53,037 nt of DNA from an uncultured Bacteroides sp. (GCA_949296415.1 CASFQC010000013.1:1-53037), one strand, 5' to 3'. Positions 1-10,089 are shown, counted from the first letter of the stretch. The notes: generated by a model from the letters alone, not told the origin. Translations and numbers: made by a program.

Positions 1-1
1 C

Positions 2-3000
2 CTCCCCGTCACGCCTTACTTCGTGGAGAAAGTTATCCAGAAGGAGAAGCCGGACGGCATCATGCTGGCCTTTGGCGGGCAGACGGCGCTGAACTGCGGC
101 GTGTCGCTCTACAAGGCGGGCGTGTTCGAGAAGTACAACGTCCGCGTGCTGGGCACGCCCGTGCAAGCCATCATTGACACCGAAGACCGCGAACTTTTCG
201 TGGAGCGTCTGAACGAGATTGACGTAAAGACCATCAAGAGCGAGGCCGTGGAGAACGCCGAAGACGCCCGCCGCGCCGCCCGCGAACTGGGTTACCCCGT
301 CATTGTCCGCGCCGCCTATGCCCTGGGCGGATTGGGCAGCGGCTTTTGCGACAACGAGGAGGAACTGAACGTACTGGTAGAAAAAGCCTTCTCCTTCTCC
401 CCGCAAGTGCTGGTGGAGAAGAGCCTGCGCGGCTGGAAAGAGGTGGAATACGAGGTGGTGCGCGACAGGTATGACAACTGCATCACCGTCTGCAACATGG
501 AGAACTTCGACCCCCTGGGCATCCACACGGGTGAGTCAATAGTCATCGCCCCCAGCCAGACGCTCTCCAACACCGACTATCACAAGCTGCGCGAACTGGC
601 CATCCGCATCATCCGCCACATCGGCATCGTGGGCGAGTGCAACGTGCAGTATGCCTACGACCCGCAGAGTGAGGACTACCGCGTCATCGAGGTCAACGCC
701 CGCCTCAGCCGCTCGTCGGCTTTGGCCAGCAAGGCGACGGGCTATCCCCTGGCTTTCGTGGCCGCCAAGTTGGGCTTGGGCTATGGACTCTTCGAGCTGA
801 AGAACTCTGTCACCAAGACCACCAGCGCCTTCTTTGAGCCGGCCTTGGACTACGTGGTGTGCAAGATACCCCGTTGGGACTTGGGCAAATTCCACGGCGT
901 AGACAAGGAACTGGGCTCCAGCATGAAATCTGTAGGCGAGGTCATGGCCATCGGCCGCACCTTCGAGGAAGCCATCCAGAAGGGCCTCCGCATGATAGGA
1001 CAGGGCATGCACGGCTTTGTGGAAAACAAGGAACTGCGCATCCCCGACCTGGACAAGGCCCTGCGCGAACCGACGGACAAGCGCATCTTCGTCATCTCCA
1101 AGGCCTTCCGGGCCGGATATACCGTGGACCAGGTGCATGAGCTTACCAAGATTGACCGCTGGTTCCTGGAGAAGCTGATGAACATCATGCAGACCTCAAA
1201 GGAACTCCACGCCTGGGGTGCCAACCACAAGCAACTTCTTGACCTGCCCGACACCTTGTTATATAAGGCAAAACGACAGGGTTTCACCGACTTCCAGATT
1301 GCCCGCGCCATCGGCATGGAGCAGGACGAGGACATTGAGCAAGCCAGTCTGGAGATACGCCACCACCGCAAGAACCGGGGCATTCTGCCCGTAGTGAAGC
1401 AGATAGACACTTTGGCCGCCGAATATCCCGCGCAGACCAACTACCTCTACCTGACTTATAGCGGTACGGAAAACGATGTGCATTACTTAGGCGACCATAA
1501 AAGTATTGTCGTTCTCGGTTCAGGTGCCTACCGTATCGGTTCCTCTGTGGAGTTTGACTGGTGCGGCGTGCAGGCATTGAACACTATCCGCCAGGAGGGC
1601 TATCGCAGCGTGATGATTAACTACAACCCGGAGACTGTCTCCACCGACTACGATATGTGCGACCGCCTCTACTTCGACGAATTGACCTTCGAGCGTGTGA
1701 TGGACATCCTCGAACTGGAGAACCCGCACGGGGTCATCGTTTCCACGGGCGGACAAATCCCCAACAACCTGGCCATGCGTCTTGATGCCCAGCGTGTGCC
1801 CATCCTAGGCACCTCGGCCAAGAGCATCGACAATGCTGAAGACCGCGACAAGTTCTCCGCCATGCTTGACCGTATCGGCGTGGACCAGCCCGAATGGAGC
1901 GCGCTGACCTCAATGGAGGACATCAATGCCTTTGTGGAGAAGGTAGGCTTCCCCGTCCTTGTCCGTCCCAGCTACGTCCTGTCCGGTGCCGCCATGAACG
2001 TATGCTCCAACCAGGAAGAACTGGAACGATTCCTACAACTTGCAGCCAACGTCAGCCAGAAGCACCCAGTAGTGGTGAGTCAGTTCATTGAGCACGCAAA
2101 GGAAGTGGAGATGGATGCCGTAGCACGCGAGGGCGAAATCATTGCCTACGCCATCTCGGAGCATATTGAGTTTGCCGGGGTGCATAGCGGCGATGCTACC
2201 ATCCAGTTTCCCCCACAGAAGTTGTATGTAGAGACCGTGCGCCGCATCAAGCGTATCAGCCGCGAGATAGCTCGTGAACTGAATATCTCTGGCCCGTTCA
2301 ACATACAGTTCCTGGCAAGGGATAACGACATCAAGGTCATCGAATGCAACCTGCGTGCCTCGCGCTCCTTCCCCTTTGTAAGCAAGGTGTTGAAGATTAA
2401 TCTTATCGAATTGGCTACCAAGATAATGCTGGGCATCCCCGTAGAGAAACCGGACAAGAACCTGTTCGACCTTGACTATGTGGGTATCAAGGCCAGTCAG
2501 TTCTCTTTCAACCGATTGCAGAAAGCTGACCCGGTGCTTGGCGTTGACATGGCATCCACCGGTGAGGTGGGTTGCTTGGGCGACGACACCAACTGCGCCA
2601 TCCTCAAGGCCATGCTCTCCGTAGGCCAGCGCATTCCGGAAAAGAGTGTGCTCCTCTCCACCGGCGGACCGAAACAGAAAGTAGAGATGCTCCAAGCCGC
2701 ACGCCAGCTCCAGAAGAAGGGCTATAAGCTCTACGCCACAGGCGGCACGGCCAAGTTCCTCACTGAAAACGGCGTAGAGAATACTCGCGTCTATTGGCCA
2801 AGCGAGGAAGGGCAACCGCAGGCGCTTGACATGCTTCACCACAAGAAAATAGACATGGTGGTGAACATCCCCAAAAATCTCACATCGGGCGAGCTGAGCA
2901 ACGGCTATAAGATACGCCGTGCGGCCATTGACCTGAACATCCCCTTGATTACCAACGCGCGGTTAGCAAGCGCTTTTATCAACGCTTTCTGCACGATGTC

Positions 3001-3043
3001 AGTGGACGACTTGGCAATCAAGTCATGGGCTGAATACAAATAA
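2..3043 (+). CDS. carB: Carbamoyl-phosphate synthase large subunit, 5'-truncated by window edge
   Basis: CarB makes carbamoyl phosphate from glutamine-derived ammonia, bicarbonate and two ATP, for pyrimidine and arginine synthesis. The frame is open from base 2 (LPVTPYFVEKV...), so the GTG at 23 is an internal valine and not a start; about 60 N-terminal residues of the usual ~1070 lie outside the window. Two ATP-grasp halves are visible, the first with FGGQTALN and VIVRAAYALGGLGSGF, the second beginning near SIVVLGSGAYRIGSSVEFDW and containing VLVRPSYVLSGAAM. The C-terminal ~140 residues form the MGS-type regulatory domain (STGGPKQK, LYATGGTAKFL). carA is probably upstream, unseen. The first half of the gene is visibly richer in GC than its 3' part and than the downstream genes. 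The family call is certain. Confidence 0.98.
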   Translation, partial: LPVTPYFVEKVIQKEKPDGIMLAFGGQTALNCGVSLYKAGVFEKYNVRVLGTPVQAIIDTEDRELFVERLNEIDVKTIKSEAVENAEDARRAARELGYPVIVRAAYALGGLGSGFCDNEEELNVLVEKAFSFSPQVLVEKSLRGWKEVEYEVVRDRYDNCITVCNMENFDPLGIHTGESIVIAPSQTLSNTDYHKLRELAIRIIRHIGIVGECNVQYAYDPQSEDYRVIEVNARLSRSSALASKATGYPLAFVAAKLGLGYGLFELKNSVTKTTSAFFEPALDYVVCKIPRWDLGKFHGVDKELGSSMKSVGEVMAIGRTFEEAIQKGLRMIGQGMHGFVENKELRIPDLDKALREPTDKRIFVISKAFRAGYTVDQVHELTKIDRWFLEKLMNIMQTSKELHAWGANHKQLLDLPDTLLYKAKRQGFTDFQIARAIGMEQDEDIEQASLEIRHHRKNRGILPVVKQIDTLAAEYPAQTNYLYLTYSGTENDVHYLGDHKSIVVLGSGAYRIGSSVEFDWCGVQALNTIRQEGYRSVMINYNPETVSTDYDMCDRLYFDELTFERVMDILELENPHGVIVSTGGQIPNNLAMRLDAQRVPILGTSAKSIDNAEDRDKFSAMLDRIGVDQPEWSALTSMEDINAFVEKVGFPVLVRPSYVLSGAAMNVCSNQEELERFLQLAANVSQKHPVVVSQFIEHAKEVEMDAVAREGEIIAYAISEHIEFAGVHSGDATIQFPPQKLYVETVRRIKRISREIARELNISGPFNIQFLARDNDIKVIECNLRASRSFPFVSKVLKINLIELATKIMLGIPVEKPDKNLFDLDYVGIKASQFSFNRLQKADPVLGVDMASTGEVGCLGDDTNCAILKAMLSVGQRIPEKSVLLSTGGPKQKVEMLQAARQLQKKGYKLYATGGTAKFLTENGVENTRVYWPSEEGQPQALDMLHHKKIDMVVNIPKNLTSGELSNGYKIRRAAIDLNIPLITNARLASAFINAFCTMSVDDLAIKSWAEYK

Positions 3044-3045
3044 AA

Positions 3046-3078
3046 TAAAGGCGGAGTCTTCCGGAGACTCCGCCTTTA
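3046..3078. terminator. Perfect 14-bp hairpin terminator between convergent carB and lptG
   Basis: Arms 3046-3059 and 3065-3078 are exact reverse complements (TAAAGGCGGAGTCT), closed by a 5-nt loop. The hairpin begins 3 nt after the carB stop. It lies between two convergent genes and can terminate both strands; A/T-rich arm ends take the place of a long U tract. Confidence 0.9.
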
Positions 3079-3118
3079 TCAATTTGCCGACAAATGTATT
3101 CCGACTAAGGTTTACGTT

Positions 3119-4261
3119 TCACTTAGGGGCTTTTTTATACAGATAGAAAGCTATGAACGTATATAACACATTTGGGATCCACACAGCTACCACCGGAGGG
3201 ACATTGCCATTAACAGCAAAAGTGGAAGTTATAGTTTGAAACAATATATAAGAGAAACTCAAGGCCAACCCAATGCCCAAGTACAGCCCCATACCTCCTT
3301 TGGTCTTGCGTGACGACAAGGAAACACCTATGAGAGTAAGTATGAATGAAGCAAAAGACATGGCTATGCGCTTATGGTATTCTATCTCAAATTCTTTGAT
3401 ATTGGCGAATCCACGTTGCCGTTGACGGTCTATATATTCACTAAGCTGAGGACTGGTGAGCATTTCTTGTTGATTCTTCATGATAAGAAAGTCTGCCGGT
3501 TCCATGAAAAGAGTGGTATCTATACGCTCACCTTTTTCTATGGACTCCTTCATGCCGTCCATCCTACGTATCATATAATCTTTTATTATCCACCTGTGCA
3601 CGGCCGTTGTATCGTATGTGATGGAACGTGCTGTGAGATGAGATACCAATTGCTTTCCCTTGAATTTGTCCAAAGAAAAACGGTAACCTGTCCGACTATA
3701 GTTTTCATACCTGTCTATATACGCTATAACCCCGGTGTCCACTTCCAGTTGTATGTTATTCGCAGTATTAGCCTTGCGCTGCTTATAATATTTGTCCTCA
3801 AAATTAATCCGGGTGACACTCCCTTTAGGAATGACATATGCACCCAGACAGAAAGTGACAACAGCAATAATTGCGGCAGAAACCATATAAGGGCGCAACA
3901 GCCGCTTAAAGCTCATCCCGCATGAGAACATTGCTATTATCTCAGAGTTTTCGGCTAGCTTAGAGGTGAAAAATATAACAGCAATAAATACGAATAAAGG
4001 ACTGAATAGATTGGCAAAATAAGGCACAAAGTTCATGTAATAATCAAAAACGATGGCATGCCACGGTGCCTCATGGGACATAAACCTGTCCATTTTCTCA
4101 TTGAAATCGAATACTACCGCTATGGAAAGTATCATTGCAATGGCAAAGACATATGTTCCAAGGAATTTCTTGATGATGTAGTAATCAAGCCGTTTCAGAA
4201 ATCTTCCAGCAGGTAAATGCGGGCGAAACTTTTTCAGCTTATCCAAAGTCTCTTTTTTCAT
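3119..4261 (-). CDS. lptG: LptG/YjgQ-family LPS-export permease (LptF/LptG family)
   Basis: This 380-aa inner-membrane protein of the YjgP/YjgQ family is a permease half of the LptB2FG transporter that lifts lipopolysaccharide toward the periplasmic bridge. Six hydrophobic segments are seen, at about residues 33-51, 82-104, 123-145, 295-312, 320-342 and 353-374. The first three and last three are separated by a ~150-residue periplasmic domain, the usual LptF/G topology. I chose the ATG at 4261 because it forms an ATGA overlap with the tgt stop (4258-4260); the frame extends 13 codons further into tgt, but that start is unlikely. It is the last gene of lon-tgt-lptG. Bacteroidales carry several paralogues, so LptF versus LptG is not settled from sequence alone. 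Confidence 0.85.
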   Translation of the reverse strand: MKKETLDKLKKFRPHLPAGRFLKRLDYYIIKKFLGTYVFAIAMILSIAVVFDFNEKMDRFMSHEAPWHAIVFDYYMNFVPYFANLFSPLFVFIAVIFFTSKLAENSEIIAMFSCGMSFKRLLRPYMVSAAIIAVVTFCLGAYVIPKGSVTRINFEDKYYKQRKANTANNIQLEVDTGVIAYIDRYENYSRTGYRFSLDKFKGKQLVSHLTARSITYDTTAVHRWIIKDYMIRRMDGMKESIEKGERIDTTLFMEPADFLIMKNQQEMLTSPQLSEYIDRQRQRGFANIKEFEIEYHKRIAMSFASFILTLIGVSLSSRKTKGGMGLYLGIGLALSFSYILFQTITSTFAVNGNVPPVVAVWIPNVLYTFIAFYLYKKAPK

Positions 4262-5388
4262 AATCTTGTCAATAGACGTTTTACCATATCTGCTTTCCAT
4301 GTAGCAAAATCACCGGCAAAAATATGCTTACGTGCTTCTTTAACCAGCCAAAGATAAAAAGCCAAATTGTGAACGGAAGCTATTTGTAAAGCCAGCAACT
4401 CCTGAGCATGAAAGAGATGGCGTAAATAAGCCTTGGAATAGATTGAATCCACATAGGAAGCTCCGTCGGGCTCAATGGGAGAGAAATCGTATTCCCACTT
4501 TTTATTGCGCATATTCATTATGCCATTTTGGGTGAACAACATGCCATTGCGTCCATTACGGGTCGGCATCACACAGTCAAACATGTCCACACCACGTTCA
4601 ATACCTTCCAATATGTTGACAGGAGTACCTACCCCCATAAGATAACGCGGCCTGTCTTTAGGTAATATGGCATTTACAAGTTCTATCATTTCGTACATTT
4701 TCTCAGTAGGTTCTCCTACAGCTAACCCTCCTATTGCGTTTCCCTCAGCATCTTTAGAAGCTACATATTCTGCAGCCCGTTTGCGTAAATCCGGATATAT
4801 ACAACCTTGGACAATAGGAAATAGCGATTGGGCATATCCATATTTTGGGACAGTCTGCTTGAACCTGTCAATGCAACGGTCAAGCCACCTATGTGTCAGT
4901 TCCATAGACTGTTTGGCATACTCAAAACTTGCTTTGCCGGGAGTGCATTCATCAAATGCCATCATAATATCGGCACCAATAGTGCGTTCAATGTCTATCA
5001 CTCGTTCAGGAGTAAACAAGTGTTTGCTTCCGTCAATATGCGAACGAAACTCTACACCCTCCTCACGAAGTTTTCTGATTCCTGACAAAGAAAAGACTTG
5101 AAATCCTCCACTATCGGTCAGTATCGGACGGCTAAACCCATTGAATTTATGCAAGCCTCCTGCTTTTTCCAAGACTTCCAGACCCGGACGCAAATAAAGA
5201 TGATATGTGTTTCCCAATATGATTTGAGCCTTGATATCTTCTGACAATTCTGTCAGATGTACAGCTTTAACTGTACCAACCGTCCCTACAGGCATGAAAA
5301 TGGGGGTTTCTATTTGTCCATGAGCGGTAGTGATGATTCCGGCTCTTGCGTTGGTCTTACTATCAGTACATTGTAAATCAAATGTCAT
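4258..5388 (-). CDS. tgt: Queuine/preQ1 tRNA-guanine transglycosylase
   Basis: Tgt exchanges guanine-34 of GUN-anticodon tRNAs for the queuosine precursor preQ1 (or queuine in some bacteria). The 376-aa protein has the family's usual length. The catalytic loops TDSGGFQVFS (general acid/base Asp) and MFDCVMPTRNGR (nucleophile Asp) are intact, as is GGLAVGEP. The C-terminal region that in E. coli carries the structural zinc site (CxCxxC plus a distal His) reads FSPIEPDGASYVDSIYSKAYL, with no cysteine, although the later VHN histidine remains. This looks like a clade feature, not damage. Translation is coupled to lptG by an ATGA overlap. It lies 101 bp after lon with no promoter visible between, so probably one operon. 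Confidence 0.96.
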   Translation of the reverse strand: MTFDLQCTDSKTNARAGIITTAHGQIETPIFMPVGTVGTVKAVHLTELSEDIKAQIILGNTYHLYLRPGLEVLEKAGGLHKFNGFSRPILTDSGGFQVFSLSGIRKLREEGVEFRSHIDGSKHLFTPERVIDIERTIGADIMMAFDECTPGKASFEYAKQSMELTHRWLDRCIDRFKQTVPKYGYAQSLFPIVQGCIYPDLRKRAAEYVASKDAEGNAIGGLAVGEPTEKMYEMIELVNAILPKDRPRYLMGVGTPVNILEGIERGVDMFDCVMPTRNGRNGMLFTQNGIMNMRNKKWEYDFSPIEPDGASYVDSIYSKAYLRHLFHAQELLALQIASVHNLAFYLWLVKEARKHIFAGDFATWKADMVKRLLTRL

Positions 5389-5489
5389 GTCGTTGCTCTT
5401 TATATTGGGAAATAAGATTCTACAATCTCCAATTTAGTACTCAGATTGTTTTTTTGATGGCTGATGGAGTATCCTACCCTAGCTCTATG

Positions 5490-7967
5490 TCAATTGCCAG
5501 TTTGTTTTTCACCATCTTTCTTTATAGAAAAGTCTATCGCATCCGCTACCTTCTCATTAGTCAGAGCAAAATTGAACACTTCTTTGATATCCTTGACATA
5601 ATGGAAAGCCAGTCCTTTAAGATAAATATCCTGTATTTCTTCTATGTTTTTCCTGTTTTCCTCGCACAGTATGATTTCTTTTATACCTGCACGTTTGGCT
5701 GCCAATATCTTTTCCTTAATTCCACCTACAGGAAGAACCTTGCCTCTCAGTGTTATCTCTCCTGTCATTGCCAAATTGGGTCTAACCTTCCGCTGAGTAA
5801 AAGCTGATGCCAAAGACGTGGCCATGGTAATGCCTGCAGATGGTCCGTCTTTAGGTATGGCGCCTTCCGGAACGTGGATGTGGACATTCCAATTGTCAAA
5901 AACATTTTCATCTATGTCCAGTAAATAAGCATGTGCCTTAATATATTCCAAAGCAAGCATTGCCGATTCCTTCATTACATCACCTAAGTTACCGGTCAAC
6001 GTCAGATGTCCTTTACCTCGACTCAAACTGGTTTCTACAAAAAGAATCTCTCCTCCAACCGCTGTCCATGCCAGTCCAGTGACAACTCCAGCATATTCAT
6101 TACCTTGATATTTGTCACGTGTGTATTCCGGTGTACCCAAAAACTCTTGTAAGTCAGTAGGTTTAATATCTGTCTTTTCTATAGATCCAGTAGTGGCATA
6201 TTGTCTCGCTATTTTCCGGAGTATTTTCCCTATCTTTTTCTCCAGCTCTCTTACTCCACTTTCCCTTGTGTAAGATTCCACAATGGCTTCCAGCGTATTC
6301 TTGGACATCTTTATGGTATTTTTTTTCATGCCATTTGCCTCCAATTCTTTGGGCAACAGATGCCGACGCGCTATTTCCACCTTTTCTTCCGTTATATAGC
6401 CGCTGACTTCTATCAGTTCCATCCGGTCAAGCAAGGGTTCCGGTATTGTGTTCAGGTTATTGGCTGTTGCTATGAACATTATTTTTGACAGGTCGTAATC
6501 TACATCTAGATAGTTATCATGGAAGGCCATATTTTGTTCCGGATCAAGGACTTCAAGCAATGCAGAAGAAGGGTCTCCCTGCCGATCAGAACTCAATTTG
6601 TCTATTTCATCCAGAATAAACACAGGATTCGAAGAACCGGCCTTAATCAGATTCTTTATAATTCGACCCGGCATGGCGCCGATATAGGTTTTCCTGTGTC
6701 CACGGATTTCAGCTTCATCATGTACTCCACCAAGTGACATACGTATATATTTACGTTTTAGAGCTGCTGCAATAGAACGTCCTAATGAAGTTTTTCCTAC
6801 TCCAGGAGGGCCATAGAGACATATGATGGGCGATTTCATGTCACCTTTCAGCTTCAGCACAGCCAGATGTTCCAGAATACGTTCTTTTACTTTTTCCAGC
6901 CCATAATGATCCTTATTCAGTATTTTTTCAGCATTGTTCAGGTTCAGATTATCGGTGGTGAAGATACCCCAAGGCAAACTTAGCATGGTTTGCAAGTAAT
7001 TTAACTGGACGCTGTAATCTGGAGACTGGGAGTGTGTCCGTTCTAATTTATCCACTTCTTTCAGAAATGTGTTCTTTATATCCTCACTCCACTTTATTTT
7101 TTCAGCTTTACGGCGCATTTCTTCTATTTCCTGTTCCTGCCCGTTTCCGCCTAGCTCGTCTTGTATGGTCTTAATCTGTTGTTGCAGAAAGTATTCACGT
7201 TGCTGCTGGTCAATATCTTCCCGCGCACGCATCTGTATAGACTCTTTTATTTCAGCCAACTGCACTTCCCTGTTCAATATTTCCAGCAGCCTATATGTAC
7301 GGGTGCGCAAGCCGCCTATGCTCAACAATTCTATTTTTTCATCTTTTTTTAGCGGCAGGTTGGTACAGATAAAGTCTATCAGAAACATCGGATTACTAAT
7401 GTTCTTAATGGCAAAGGCCGAATCCTGAGGAAACACATCTGATGTCTTTATATACTTGACTGTCAAATCTTTTACAGCTTCAACCGTAGCCAGAAATTCT
7501 TTATCGCCTTTATCCGGGAGCTCCTCAGCCAAGGTTTTGACATGTCCCTTCAAATACGGGACCGTTTCTACTATCTCTTCCAGTTCGAATCGCTTGGAAC
7601 CTTGTAGAATTACAGTAGTAGTCTGATCTGGCATTTCCAATATGCGTATGATTCTTGCTACCGTACCTATCGTATGCAAATCTTCAAATTGCGGATTTTC
7701 TGTCTCTGCCACTTTCTGGCAAACCACACCTATATATGCATGTGTCTTATCGGCCTCTTTTACCAGATGTAGGGAAGCCTTTCTACCTATAGAGACGGGC
7801 ATGAATACACCGGGAAACAAGACCATATTGCGAAGAGGCAGGATGGGAAGAACATCGTCCACTTCTATATTCATGAATTGTTCTTCATTGCCTTCGAAAT
7901 CAGCTATTACAGAAAATGAGTTCTCGCCTTTATTCTCGACATCGTTAAAATAACTTCTTTTTTTCAT
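5490..7967 (-). CDS. lon: ATP-dependent protease La
   Basis: Lon is a cytosolic hexameric AAA+ serine protease that degrades misfolded and regulatory proteins. The 825-aa protein has the N-terminal LON substrate-binding domain (residues ~40-235, starting VLPILPLRNMVLFPG), a coiled-coil linker, the AAA+ module with Walker A GPPGVGKTSLGRS and Walker B VFILDEIDK, a sensor region, and the C-terminal protease domain with the catalytic Ser in PKDGPSAGITMATS and the catalytic Lys in GGIKEKILAAKRAG. Full length. A minus-strand -7 element lies 49-56 bp upstream of the start. Heads the probable lon-tgt-lptG operon. Confidence 0.98.
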   Translation of the reverse strand: MKKRSYFNDVENKGENSFSVIADFEGNEEQFMNIEVDDVLPILPLRNMVLFPGVFMPVSIGRKASLHLVKEADKTHAYIGVVCQKVAETENPQFEDLHTIGTVARIIRILEMPDQTTTVILQGSKRFELEEIVETVPYLKGHVKTLAEELPDKGDKEFLATVEAVKDLTVKYIKTSDVFPQDSAFAIKNISNPMFLIDFICTNLPLKKDEKIELLSIGGLRTRTYRLLEILNREVQLAEIKESIQMRAREDIDQQQREYFLQQQIKTIQDELGGNGQEQEIEEMRRKAEKIKWSEDIKNTFLKEVDKLERTHSQSPDYSVQLNYLQTMLSLPWGIFTTDNLNLNNAEKILNKDHYGLEKVKERILEHLAVLKLKGDMKSPIICLYGPPGVGKTSLGRSIAAALKRKYIRMSLGGVHDEAEIRGHRKTYIGAMPGRIIKNLIKAGSSNPVFILDEIDKLSSDRQGDPSSALLEVLDPEQNMAFHDNYLDVDYDLSKIMFIATANNLNTIPEPLLDRMELIEVSGYITEEKVEIARRHLLPKELEANGMKKNTIKMSKNTLEAIVESYTRESGVRELEKKIGKILRKIARQYATTGSIEKTDIKPTDLQEFLGTPEYTRDKYQGNEYAGVVTGLAWTAVGGEILFVETSLSRGKGHLTLTGNLGDVMKESAMLALEYIKAHAYLLDIDENVFDNWNVHIHVPEGAIPKDGPSAGITMATSLASAFTQRKVRPNLAMTGEITLRGKVLPVGGIKEKILAAKRAGIKEIILCEENRKNIEEIQDIYLKGLAFHYVKDIKEVFNFALTNEKVADAIDFSIKKDGEKQTGN

Positions 7968-8015
7968 CCTTTTTCTTAGTTTACTTTATAAATCCGATAG
8001 GGTCCAAAGCGAGTG

Positions 8016-8023
8016 CAAAGGTA
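8016..8023 (-). promoter_or_regulatory. Bacteroidales -7 element for lon (TACCTTTG)
   Basis: The minus strand reads TACCTTTG, matching the Bacteroides primary sigma factor -7 consensus TAnnTTTG. Placement implies a 5' leader of about 40 nt ahead of lon. Confidence 0.7.
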
Positions 8024-8101
8024 ATTGTTTTATTCTTTATATAAAATAGGCGGATATTTTAAAAAGACAAAAACGGCACGACTCTTTCATGCAAACAGCA
8101 G

Positions 8102-8350
8102 AACATATAGTTATAAAGAACGTATAAAATCATCGCTACTACAAGACTTTCTCATGAGAAGCAGTATGTTTATATTGGTTAATACATTGTATATCAACAG
8201 TCTATTATGAACAGACTCACAATTTTCTGTACACGTATTCACATCAGGCTACGAATGGTTTCGTACCGGGTTGCATATAGGTATGCACCGGACCGGAATT
8301 CTTCAGCCTGCTGTCATCCCCCTGTCTTATAAGAATGGTGACAAATGAAA
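8102..8350. repeat. Interspersed intergenic repeat, family A copy 1
   Basis: Degenerate ~250-bp element with relatives at 12391-12640 and 16758-16948. Shared blocks in the same order and orientation are AACATATAG near the start, TGTATATCAACAGTCTATT (TGTATATTAACAGTTTATT in copy 2), a block ending GGTATGCACCGGA, then CTGCTGTC and a final AAATGAAA. It lies between divergent lon and trmN6. The 61-codon open frame inside shows no coding character. I do not recognise the family. Confidence 0.7.
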
Positions 8351-8496
8351 AAGTCGGGCAAAAACGGGCACAGCTAAGTTGCAATATGTTTCAGACGGTC
8401 CAAATGCCTGCAATAACGGTCAGAAAAGCTTGTCTATTTCTCATCCTTTACTTTTTTAACAATACCATTACGAATTTGCCTCTTTGTCTGTCATAA

Positions 8497-8811
8497 GCCT
8501 CCATTTCCTTCATAAAAATGTTAAAAACGTTATGAAGCCGACACGCATTCTTCTGGAAAAGTTCGTTCAAAGAAAAACTAATGGATCTTATACAGAAAAT
8601 GCTGTGTATTTATGCAAAAATCATTCTTTTTCAGGTATCTATAAATATTCATTTTCCGACAAAGAATCCGGAAAGTCAGACAGATGATGTGTCATCCGCT
8701 TACAGACAAACCTTCGGATGTTTTCTTGAAAGAAAAATAGCACTTATTTGTTCTTTTTTGAACGAAGGCATAGTGCTAAAGAATGACTTAAAGCATTATG
8801 TTACGATTAAA
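8497..8811. repeat. Interspersed intergenic repeat, family B copy 1
   Basis: This ~315-bp stretch aligns by eye, with many substitutions and small gaps, to 40982-41297. Matching blocks include ATGTTAAAA, AAAAGTTCGTTCA versus AAAAGTTCATTTA, TCATCCG, GTTTTCTTGAAAG versus GTTTTCTGGAAAG, and CATTATGTTAC versus CATTATATTAC close to the 3' end. Small open frames inside are not shared between copies, so it is probably non-coding. The rest of the 1.1-kb lon-trmN6 gap (8351-8496 and 8812-9037) shows nothing further that I can support. Confidence 0.55.
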
Positions 8812-9037
8812 AGCCAATAACACCGAGAATATACATATTTTTATCCACGCACGACTCCATCTGACAGGAAATACATATTAAGAAAATGCAAAGTGACATA
8901 TTGCTTTTCAGACAGAGAGCAACGGAACCGGTATGCTTCTTATAAAGGAGGAGGCAAATCCCCCGGAAATCTTCTTCAGAAATTGCCGGAATAAATTCAA
9001 AACAGTTTCTAATTTCAATTTAATGCCAAATAAACAT

Positions 9038-9045
9038 TATCTTTG
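9038..9045 (+). promoter_or_regulatory. -7 element for trmN6 (TATCTTTG)
   Basis: Match to TAnnTTTG, about 100 bp before the chosen ATG of the methyltransferase. No convincing -33 TTTG was found. Confidence 0.6.
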
Positions 9046-9146
9046 CAGTTGCAATCTTGGAAGAGAAACCAATAAATAAACTCTATAAGGGAAAAGAATG
9101 CAGACTATATTTTTTAATTCAAAACATACAAAATTTCCCAAAACAT

Positions 9147-9854
9147 ATGTCTAATCCTTATTTCCAATTTAAAAAGTTTACTATATGGCAAGATCGTTGT
9201 GCCATGAAAGTAGGCACAGATGGAGTACTTTTAGGAGCATGGGCACCTTCGGACAATGCGCAAAACATTCTTGATGTAGGTACAGGTACCGGTCTGATAG
9301 CATTACTGTTGGCACAAAGGAACAAAGAAGCCTCTATCACGGCAGTTGAAATAGATACTGAAGCGGCATCCCAAGCGGAAGAGAATGTTATGCGTTCGCC
9401 ATGGAATGACCGCATACAGGTGATATGTGAGAATTTCCGTTCATTTGAGTCTGATACGACTTTTGATTTGATAACCTGCAATCCTCCTTATTTTACCAAT
9501 GCGCTGAAATGTCCTGACATAAAGCGGTCAATGGCAAGACATGCTTTGGATTTAAACTATATCTCACTTTTGGAACATTCGCGGGAACTATTGTGTGAGC
9601 AAGGCCTGCTGTGTATTATCATTCCAGCACAACAGGAAGTTGAGGTCGTGGACATTGCCTGGCGATATGGATTGTACCCCATACGCCTTACTTATGTCTA
9701 TACTATAATGGGAAAACCTCATCGCAGAGTCCTTCTCTGCTTTTCCCAGCATGACACCCCATGTATAAAAGACAAATTATATATAAAAGATTCCACACAG
9801 TTTTTCTCTTCTGAATACAGGCAGCTTGTCGGAGAGTTTTACCTAAACATGTGA
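9147..9854 (+). CDS. tRNA1(Val) (adenine(37)-N6)-methyltransferase, TrmN6/YfiC family
   Basis: A SAM-dependent enzyme of the family that makes m6A37 in tRNA1(Val). The 235-aa protein starts MSNPYFQFKKFTIWQDRCAMKVGTDG, the typical YfiC opening. It then shows the SAM-binding glycine loop DVGTGTGLIALLLA, the acidic VEID that holds the ribose, and the N6-adenine signature NPPYF. The frame continues upstream to a TTG at 9057, but that 30-residue extension has no family resemblance, so I use ATG 9147. Monocistronic with its own promoter; its 3' end runs into repeat C copy 1 and a terminator. Confidence 0.9.
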   Translation: MSNPYFQFKKFTIWQDRCAMKVGTDGVLLGAWAPSDNAQNILDVGTGTGLIALLLAQRNKEASITAVEIDTEAASQAEENVMRSPWNDRIQVICENFRSFESDTTFDLITCNPPYFTNALKCPDIKRSMARHALDLNYISLLEHSRELLCEQGLLCIIIPAQQEVEVVDIAWRYGLYPIRLTYVYTIMGKPHRRVLLCFSQHDTPCIKDKLYIKDSTQFFSSEYRQLVGEFYLNM

Positions 9855-10089
9855 CTTTATCACCTAATCCATAGGGAAAACGTCCTAACGAATATTACAG
9901 TCTGATATGAATGACAGGCTCAAACAACACAGGTACCGAAAAACGCGCCATGCAATCTCCACATCCGCTTTCTTTTTCTTCTTAAACGGAAAGAATAAAT
10001 GACATTGCATTAGCAAGTGCCCAAAAAGGAAAAATATTTCAGATTGTCCACGTCACTGGATGCGGTTACATAACCGTCCATAATGGATA

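Noticed and set aside
316-2842. Several minus-strand frames opposite carB
   Set aside because: They are shadows of the carB frame in GC-rich sequence.
8025-8820. Small plus-strand open frames of 61-79 codons between lon and trmN6
   Set aside because: They fall in repeats A and B, are not kept between copies, and have no protein character or convincing starts.
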